Part shown: piece by piece, positions 39,299-44,574 of the stretch
How the letters are laid out: each line of letters begins with the position of its first letter
How positions within the stretch are numbered: the stretch's first letter is position 1
Assembly: GCA_017459965.1 (NCBI GenBank)
Contig: JAFUBW010000003.1
Span: 1 to 44,574 of the forward strand
Reading direction: 5' to 3'
DNA: 44,574 nt
DNA from: Bacilli bacterium
Lineage (GTDB): Bacteria > Bacillota_I > Bacilli_A > RF39 > UBA660
The notes under the pieces: model-generated
The model's input: only the letters and a program-made list of their open reading frames with translations
Databases searched by the model: none
What the model was told of the DNA's origin: nothing
Made by a program: the position numbers and the translations under genes

Positions 39299-40315
39299 AT
39301 GAAAAAAAAGTATTTTAGCTATATTGATTTATTTAAATTTATTTTTAGTATATGTATTGTAGCATTGCACACTGAAATTTTTTATAACCATATCAATAAT
39401 TTCTCTTGGTATATAATACATGGTATTTTTAGACTTGCAGTTCCTTTTTTCTTTGTTATATCAGGTTTTTTTTATTGTAATAAATGCTTAAAAGATGAAA
39501 TACATGTTAAAAACATAACAAAAAAATATATAAGAAGATTATTATCTCCTTTTATATTTTGGCTATTATTAGGATTAGTAATAAGTGAATTTCGAATAAC
39601 TTATCAAAAAAACATAATATATACAATTATGTTATTAATAAAAAAAGTATTATTCTATCCATGGGGTGCACTTTGGTATATTTCAGCACTAATAGTATCA
39701 ATTGCTATTCTTTCATTTTTTTATAAAAGAAAAAAATATATTGAACCATTAATAATTGGTTCAATGCTATATGTATTTGCACTTTTATCAAATTCATATT
39801 ACTTTGTAATAATTAATAATCATTTTTTAAAGTTTATTATTGATAAATATATGGCATTTTTTATTTCTTCAAGGAATGGAATTTTTGTTGGTCTTTTATT
39901 TGTATCATTAGGAGGTTTAATTTCTTTATTATATAATAGATATAAATTATTTAGTAAAAAAACAAATATTATATTTTTGATTTTATCATATATAATATTA
40001 CTTATTGAAATAAAAATTGTTAAAAATAATATTTATGCAGATGATCATTCTTTATTTTTATTTTTACCTATAGTAATGTTTTTCTTTTGTAGTTTATTAC
40101 TTCAAATTAAAGGTAAAAAAGATTATATAAAATTAAGAAATATGAGTATAATAATATACTTTATACATAGACCAATTTTAAGTGTTATAAACTTATATTT
40201 TAATGTGAAACTTGGACTATTATGTTTTATTATCGTATGTATATTAAGTATAATAATTAGCTTTATCTTAATAAAAATAAATAATAAATATGTAAAAAAA
40301 TTTACTCTGACATAA
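39299..40315 (+). CDS. Acyltransferase 3 (OafA/WecH-like) integral membrane O-acyltransferase
   Basis: This 338-residue protein has about ten transmembrane helices. The N-terminal block SYIDLFKFIFSICIVALHTE carries the conserved catalytic H24, and AVPFFFVISGFFYCNK is the second family signature. Arg residues in the first cytoplasmic loop (YIRRLLSPFIFW) fit the family pattern. Members O-acetylate or O-succinylate sugars of surface polysaccharides from acyl-CoA. It follows the SGNH hydrolase gene but has its own promoter. Start: ATG after AAGGAAA. Confidence 0.9.
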   Translation: MKKKYFSYIDLFKFIFSICIVALHTEIFYNHINNFSWYIIHGIFRLAVPFFFVISGFFYCNKCLKDEIHVKNITKKYIRRLLSPFIFWLLLGLVISEFRITYQKNIIYTIMLLIKKVLFYPWGALWYISALIVSIAILSFFYKRKKYIEPLIIGSMLYVFALLSNSYYFVIINNHFLKFIIDKYMAFFISSRNGIFVGLLFVSLGGLISLLYNRYKLFSKKTNIIFLILSYIILLIEIKIVKNNIYADDHSLFLFLPIVMFFFCSLLLQIKGKKDYIKLRNMSIIIYFIHRPILSVINLYFNVKLGLLCFIIVCILSIIISFILIKINNKYVKKFTLT

Positions 40316-40353
40316 TAATGTCAATATATACACTGATATTTAAAAATAATAAG

Positions 40354-40388
40354 TATTAAATTATTAAATAATTTAATATTTTTTTTTA
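40354..40388 (+). terminator. Intrinsic terminator after the acyltransferase gene
   Basis: The A/T-only stem TATTAAATTA / TAATTTAATA region (40354-40378) is followed by about nine T. A short TGACAT/ATGTCA inverted repeat at the stop codon (40308-40323) has no T tract. Confidence 0.65.
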
Positions 40389-40398
40389 TCATTTTTTA

Positions 40399-40407
40399 TG
40401 ATATACT
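40399..40407 (+). promoter_or_regulatory. Extended -10 promoter of the epimerase gene
   Basis: TGATATACT (-10 at 40402-40407) lies 40 bp before the start codon; only a T-rich stretch stands at the -35 position. Confidence 0.5.
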
Positions 40408-40447
40408 TATTTTATACAAATCAGTTATATAACAAGGAGATAGTATA

Positions 40448-41476
40448 ATGAAAACAGTTTTAATTACAGGTTCTTCAGGTTTTATTGGTAGTAATTTATG
40501 TAAAAGATTATTGAAAGAAGAAAATAATATAGAAATAATCGGAATAGACAATATGAACGATTATTATGATACTAACTTAAAAGATTATAGATTAGAAGAA
40601 TTAAATAGATATGATAATTTTACATTCATAAAAGGTTCTATATCAGACAAAGAATTAATAAATGATATATTTAATAAATATAAACCAAATATTGTAGTAA
40701 ACCTTGCTGCTCAAGCAGGTGTTAGATATTCTATTGATCATCCTGATACTTATATAGAATCTAATATAATAGGTTTTTATAATATACTTGAAGCATGTAG
40801 AAATTATCCAGTAGAACATTTAGTATATGCATCATCATCATCAGTATATGGTGGAAATAAAAAGGTTCCTTTTTCAACAGAAGATAAAGTAGATAATCCA
40901 GTTAGTTTATATGCTGCTACTAAAAAGAGTAATGAATTACTGGCTCATGCTTATTCTAAACTTTATAATATACCATCAACAGGATTAAGATTTTTTACAG
41001 TTTATGGTCCAGCTGGAAGACCTGATATGGCATATTTTAGTTTTACTAATAAACTAATTAATGGTGAAAAAATAAAAATATTTAACTATGGTAACTGTAA
41101 GAGAGATTTTACTTATGTAGATGATATAGTTGAAGGAATAATAAGAGTAATGAAAAAAGCACCAGAGAAGAAAAATGGTAAAGATGGTTTGCCAATTCCT
41201 CCTTATAAAGTTTATAACATAGGTAATGGTAAGCCAGAAAACTTATTAGATTTTGTAACTATTTTACAAGAAGAATTAGTAAATGCAGGAGTATTACCAG
41301 AAGATTATGATTTTGAAAGTCATAAAGAACTAGTAGCAATGCAACCAGGGGATGTACCAATTACATACGCAGATACAAGAGAACTTGAAAAAGATTTTGG
41401 ATATAAACCAAACACTACTTTAAGAGAAGGTTTAAGAAATTTCGCACAGTGGTATAAAAATTATTATATAAAATAG
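40448..41476 (+). CDS. UDP-glucuronate 4-epimerase
   Basis: This NAD-dependent short-chain epimerase converts UDP-glucuronate to UDP-galacturonate. The evidence: VLITGSSGFIGSNLCKRLL; IGIDNMNDYYDTNLK, typical of the Cap1J/GAE group; NLAAQAGVRYSI; SSSSVYGGN; YAATKKSNELLAHAYSKLY (Tyr-x-x-x-Lys); the diagnostic FTVYGPAGRPDMAYFSFT; and a C-terminal PPYKVYNIGNGKPENLLDFV. The length of 342 is normal. It would supply an acidic sugar for the polysaccharide. No UDP-glucose dehydrogenase to make the substrate is in the window. Start: ATG after AAGGAG. Co-transcribed with the next glycosyltransferase, 8 nt downstream. Confidence 0.93.
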   Translation: MKTVLITGSSGFIGSNLCKRLLKEENNIEIIGIDNMNDYYDTNLKDYRLEELNRYDNFTFIKGSISDKELINDIFNKYKPNIVVNLAAQAGVRYSIDHPDTYIESNIIGFYNILEACRNYPVEHLVYASSSSVYGGNKKVPFSTEDKVDNPVSLYAATKKSNELLAHAYSKLYNIPSTGLRFFTVYGPAGRPDMAYFSFTNKLINGEKIKIFNYGNCKRDFTYVDDIVEGIIRVMKKAPEKKNGKDGLPIPPYKVYNIGNGKPENLLDFVTILQEELVNAGVLPEDYDFESHKELVAMQPGDVPITYADTRELEKDFGYKPNTTLREGLRNFAQWYKNYYIK

Positions 41477-41484
41477 GTGATTAT

Positions 41485-42702
41485 ATGAAAAAAAATAATA
41501 AAATATGTGTATATACATGTATAACAGGTAATTATGATGACTTACATGAATTAGAAATAAAAGAAAAAAATGTTGATTACATTTGTTTTACAAACAATAA
41601 AAATATAAAATCTGATACTTGGAAAATCATATATATTGAAAATGATAAATTAGATAATCATAGATTATCTAGAAAAATAAAAATGTTAGGACATCCTTAT
41701 ATATCAGAAAATTATAATATAAGTGTATGGATGGACGCAGGTGTTGTATTTAAAAAGAAAGTTACAGATTTTGTTAAAATGTATTTAAAAGATAATTCAT
41801 TCGCATCTTTTAAACATTCATCTAGAAATTGTATATACGAGGAAGCAAATGAATGTATAAAACTAAGAAAAGATTCAAAAGAAAATGTATTAAAAATACT
41901 TGAATTTTTAAAAAAGGAAAAATATCCAAAAAATAATGGATTATATGAAATGACTGTTTTTATAAAAAAACATAATGATCCAATAGTTATTAAAACAATG
42001 AATTTATGGTTTGATATCGTATGTAAGTATAGTAAAAGAGATCAATTAAGTTTTATGTATTGTGTATGGAAAACAGGAATGAAAATTGATGATATAAATT
42101 TAAATGTATGGGATAACGAGTGGTTTACTAATATTAAACATAATTTTAAAACTGAAATAAAAAACACAAGAGTATATTTTGGTGATGAAGAAATAAATTT
42201 TGATATAAATTTAAATGAAGAAATTGATTATAAAAATAATAAAAATGTATATTCTTTTAATACTAAAGTTTTATGTGATACTAATGTAATTAAAATAGAA
42301 GTAACAAATGTACCACTTATACGATATAGTAATTTAAATATTAAAGGTATTACTTTTGATAAAATGACAATATTAAATACAATAAAATATAATAATGACG
42401 ATATATTTTATAATGCATTTGGAATTATCTATTTATATGGTAATTTTAAAAAAGGTCAAAAATTAAATTTTTCTATTGAATTAAATAAATTAAGTGAAAT
42501 AGAAAAAATAGATTTTATAGAATACTTAAATGTTAACTTAATTAATACAGAAGTTAGATTAAAACATTTTGAAGAATTATATAATAGTTTAGATAAAGAT
42601 AATAAAATATTACGAGAAAGAATTCAAAATATTTATAATAGTAAATTTTGGAAATTATCAAAACCACTTAGATATATTAGAAGAAAATTAAAAAGACAGT
42701 AG
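41485..42702 (+). CDS. DUF616 (TOD1/MUCI70-like) glycosyltransferase
   Basis: The N-terminal ~205 residues match DUF616: VYTCITGNYDDLHELEIKEK, VDYICFTNNKNIKSDTWKII, HRLSRKIKMLGHPYIS, VWMDAGV (the DxD-like metal site), then FASFKHSSRNCIYEEANECI and RDQLSFMYCVWKTG. Plant relatives are galacturonosyl- or xylan-related glycosyltransferases. The pairing with UDP-galacturonate synthesis from the gene just before it makes a uronic-acid acceptor or donor conceivable. The middle (about 215-350) is a beta-rich region I cannot assign. The end has a coiled stretch and KFWKLSKPLRYIRRKLKRQ, a motif common at the membrane-binding C-terminus of bacterial glycosyltransferases. Start: ATG after ATAGGTG. Confidence 0.83.
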   Translation: MKKNNKICVYTCITGNYDDLHELEIKEKNVDYICFTNNKNIKSDTWKIIYIENDKLDNHRLSRKIKMLGHPYISENYNISVWMDAGVVFKKKVTDFVKMYLKDNSFASFKHSSRNCIYEEANECIKLRKDSKENVLKILEFLKKEKYPKNNGLYEMTVFIKKHNDPIVIKTMNLWFDIVCKYSKRDQLSFMYCVWKTGMKIDDINLNVWDNEWFTNIKHNFKTEIKNTRVYFGDEEINFDINLNEEIDYKNNKNVYSFNTKVLCDTNVIKIEVTNVPLIRYSNLNIKGITFDKMTILNTIKYNNDDIFYNAFGIIYLYGNFKKGQKLNFSIELNKLSEIEKIDFIEYLNVNLINTEVRLKHFEELYNSLDKDNKILRERIQNIYNSKFWKLSKPLRYIRRKLKRQ

Positions 42703-42715
42703 AATATTTGTAAAT

Positions 42716-42746
42716 AAAAGTATATTTTATCAATATACTTTTTTAT
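42716..42746 (+). terminator. Intrinsic terminator of the epimerase-glycosyltransferase unit
   Basis: The stem AAAAGTATATT / AATATACTTTT (42716-42726 and 42732-42742) with loop TTATC is followed by a T-rich tail. Confidence 0.85.
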
Positions 42747-42759
42747 TTTAATAAAATTA

Positions 42760-42768
42760 TGTTATAAT
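42760..42768 (+). promoter_or_regulatory. Extended -10 promoter of the right-edge surface protein
   Basis: TGTTATAAT (-10 at 42763-42768) predicts a leader of about 57 nt ending with AAAGGAGG. The -35 region is T-rich without consensus. Confidence 0.6.
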
Positions 42769-42831
42769 TAATAAAACAAAAATATGATTTTTTATGATAA
42801 ATAGATATACAATATCCGAAAGGAGGATTTT

Positions 42832-44574
42832 ATGAAAAAAACAATAAAAAATATATTATTATTTATTATTTTAGTAATTGCTTTCATAATAAATAAAAAT
42901 AATGTATTTGCTTTATCAGCTAATATACAAATAACATCTGATAAAACTACATTTGATATAAATGATATAGTAAATGTGAATATAACAGTATCATCTGATG
43001 ATTCAAAATTAGGATCATATCAATTTGATGTTATAAATGATGATAGATTATCACTAGTAGAAGGTGAAAAGAAAGTTGTAGAAGTTGGAGATGGGTTAAT
43101 AACAACAAAAACATATCTATTTAAATATAAAGCATTATCATCAGGCACTTCAACTATAAAAGTTGAAAATATTAGAGTACTTGATTGGGATACAGAAAAT
43201 GAAATGTCATTAATTAATTCAAATCCTAATTTAAAAATTAATATAAATGAACCACCTAAATCACTAATAAATATAGATAGTCCTACAGCAAACTCTACAG
43301 TAACAGGTAACTTAACTGTTTTAGGCTGGGTAATGAGTACGTTAAAAGATAAAAACATTGAATTATATTTAGATAATAAAAAAATAGATGATGTAACATT
43401 TTCTGAAAGAGAAGACGTAATAAATGCAATAAATGGATATGGAGGAAAAGAAGAAAACCCAACTCCAGGTTTTAAATATGTAGTTGATAGTAAAACTCTA
43501 AAAAGCGGGAATCACACTTTAATAATTAAAATTATTAATTCTAATAATAATTCAACTATATGTGAAAAAAGTATAAATTTTAAAACAAAAACATATAATA
43601 CACATATTCAATTAGATGGACCTAAAAATGAAATTTTTTCAAAAAAGAAAATAAATATAGTAGGCTGGGTAATGAGTGAATATGCTAATAAAAAAGTAGA
43701 AGTATATATTGATAATAAAATGGTAGAAGACATAACATTTAATGCAAGAGAAGACGTAATAAAAGCAATAAGTGGATATGGAGGAAAAGAAGAAAATCCA
43801 ACTCCAGGTTTTTCAAAAACACTTTCAGCAAAAGATTATTCAGTAGGTAATCATATTATATTAATTAAAGTAATTAATAAAGATAATAATGAAGTATTAT
43901 CTTCAACACAAGATAGTTTTGTTATTAAAGAATTAAAAACAATAATAAATATAGATAGCCCATCACAATTAGTATCTACTAATTCAAATGTAAAAGTGGT
44001 AGGCTGGGCAATGAGTAATTATTCAAATAAAAAAGTAGAAATCTATATAGATGATAAAAATATAGATAATGTAACATTTAGTGCAAGAGAAGATGTAATA
44101 AAAGCAGTAAATGGATATGGAGGAAAAGAAGAAAATCCAACTCCAGGTTTCTCAGCAACATATGATTCAAATTTATTATCAGGTACATCACATAAAGTTA
44201 TAGTAAGAATTATTGATAAAGAAGATAATGAAGTATTAGATGAATCAATAAAATATTTTTCGACAGAAAAACCAAAAACAATAATAAATATAGACAGTCC
44301 ATCAAATACAATAGCAAGAAATTCAACAATAAAAATTCAAGGTTGGACAATGAGTACATTAAAAGAAAAAAATGTTGAAATTTATATAGATGATAAAAAG
44401 ATAGAAAATGTAACATTTAGTGAAAGAGAAGACGTAATAAAAGCAGTAAATGGATATGGAAATAGTGAACAAAATCCAACGCCAGGTTTCTCAGCAACAT
44501 ATGATTCTAATTTATTAACAAGTGGAACACATAAGGTAATAGTAAAAGTTATTGATAGTGTAAGCAATGAGGTA
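42832..44574 (+). CDS. Secreted surface protein with cohesin-like domain and 113-residue Ig-like repeats (3' end outside window)
   Basis: The frame is open from the ATG (after AAAGGAGGA) to the right edge: 581 residues with no stop, so the C-terminus and any anchor are missing. A signal peptide (KNILLFIILVIAFI...NNVFA) is followed by a cohesin-like domain at about 28-138 that shares KLGSY, GDG..TKTY.FKYKALSSGT and VLDWDTE with the protein at 29026. From about residue 142 come repeats of exactly 113 residues: three complete and a fourth cut at the edge. Each has GW(V/A/T)MS, (V/L)E(I/V/L)YID-type strands, the segment REDVI(K/N)A followed by GYG, and NPTPGF. The repeat resembles the beta-sandwich units of clostridial wall hydrolases and adhesins with 'sRpDV...GY...GF'. 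A surface scaffold or adhesin is likely by inference. Confidence 0.85.
   Translation, partial: MKKTIKNILLFIILVIAFIINKNNVFALSANIQITSDKTTFDINDIVNVNITVSSDDSKLGSYQFDVINDDRLSLVEGEKKVVEVGDGLITTKTYLFKYKALSSGTSTIKVENIRVLDWDTENEMSLINSNPNLKININEPPKSLINIDSPTANSTVTGNLTVLGWVMSTLKDKNIELYLDNKKIDDVTFSEREDVINAINGYGGKEENPTPGFKYVVDSKTLKSGNHTLIIKIINSNNNSTICEKSINFKTKTYNTHIQLDGPKNEIFSKKKINIVGWVMSEYANKKVEVYIDNKMVEDITFNAREDVIKAISGYGGKEENPTPGFSKTLSAKDYSVGNHIILIKVINKDNNEVLSSTQDSFVIKELKTIINIDSPSQLVSTNSNVKVVGWAMSNYSNKKVEIYIDDKNIDNVTFSAREDVIKAVNGYGGKEENPTPGFSATYDSNLLSGTSHKVIVRIIDKEDNEVLDESIKYFSTEKPKTIINIDSPSNTIARNSTIKIQGWTMSTLKEKNVEIYIDDKKIENVTFSEREDVIKAVNGYGNSEQNPTPGFSATYDSNLLTSGTHKVIVKVIDSVSNEV
43257..44574 (+). repeat. 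Tandem 339-nt coding repeats
   Basis: The GGATATGGA landmark recurs at 43435, 43774, 44113 and 44452, exactly 339 nt apart each time. The units are about 43257-43595, 43596-43934, 43935-44273 and 44274 to the edge. The NGYGGKEENPTPGF core is nearly identical at DNA level, while the linkers have diverged. Confidence 0.9.

Noticed and set aside
40308-40323. TGACAT/ATGTCA inverted repeat as a terminator of the acyltransferase gene
   Set aside because: No T tract follows; the A/T hairpin with about nine T at 40354-40388 is a better candidate.
43020-44567. Minus-strand open frames in the right-edge surface gene
   Set aside because: They are antisense shadows of the repetitive + strand coding sequence and have no ribosome-binding sites.
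1-44574. Mycoplasma-like genetic code suggested by extreme A+T content
   Set aside because: TGA is used as a true stop in several genes and conserved Trp positions are TGG, so the standard bacterial code applies.
1-44574. tRNA or rRNA genes, CRISPR arrays, insertion sequences
   Set aside because: I looked for cloverleaf-type GC-rich stretches, regularly spaced direct repeats and transposase frames on both strands and saw none.

Overview
Organism. The window is very AT-rich (roughly three quarters A+T by eye) and almost every gene is on the + strand. TGA is used as a stop codon (for example at 504-506, 15015-15017 and 16870-16872) and tryptophan is TGG throughout, so the code is standard and not the Mycoplasma code. 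LtaS, a three-helix LCP protein, MurT, a CBS-type pyrophosphatase and DUF1292 point to a Firmicute with a cell wall. An uncultured gut Bacilli or Mollicutes-related lineage (RF39-like) is my best guess, not a proof.

Layout. (1) 1-506: 3' end of a fibre-like surface protein. (2) 553-945, minus: a small membrane protein. (3) 1041-5887: a wall-precursor operon murJ-alr-murT-gatD, in which GatD lacks both glutaminase residues. (4) 5943-10645: yebC, a VanY-type carboxypeptidase, an orphan gene and a CBS-pyrophosphatase. (5) 10678-11619: a nine-G tract followed by a membrane-anchored protein built from phage-tail-fibre modules. (6) 11716-16272: a small orphan, then a tightly coupled RNA-modification and translation operon (YgjP-like metalloprotease, TrmH-type methyltransferase, RimM, TrmD with a long tail, TrpS, small ORF). 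(7) 16350-25194: an envelope cluster with a degenerate GGDEF receptor, a YihY/BrkB protein, LtaS, a bitopic protein and an LCP protein with a Cys-rich and repetitive tail. (8) 25241-26378: a promoter, a candidate structured RNA with its own terminator, and an ORF6N-PLD gene. (9) 26375-26848, minus: a hexapeptide acyltransferase. (10) 27031-30492: a secreted glucosaminidase ending in a dockerin, followed by a membrane-anchored cohesin-like protein. (11) 30616-42702: a polysaccharide locus with a polymerase/ligase-glycosyltransferase fusion, three further glycosyltransferases, a complete dTDP-L-rhamnose set rmlACDB, an SGNH hydrolase, an acyltransferase and a UDP-glucuronate 4-epimerase. (12) 42832 to the right edge: a second cohesin-like surface protein with 113-residue repeats, cut by the window.

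How it fits together. Nearly the whole window serves the cell envelope: precursor flipping and modification, lipoteichoic acid synthesis, attachment of polymers by LCP, a rhamnose-containing polysaccharide, trimming by VanY and glucosaminidase, and surface display. The most unusual elements are the cohesin/dockerin autolysin pair, the apparently inactive GatD next to a correspondingly altered MurT, the pseudoknot-compatible RNA in front of the ORF6N gene, and the membrane-anchored tail-fibre-like proteins.

Signals. Most intergenic promoters carry an extended -10 (TGN plus TATAAT-like) with variable -35 boxes. A/T-rich hairpins with T tracts close most units. I found no tRNA, rRNA, CRISPR array, insertion sequence or complete prophage, and no gene-free stretch longer than 300 bases.
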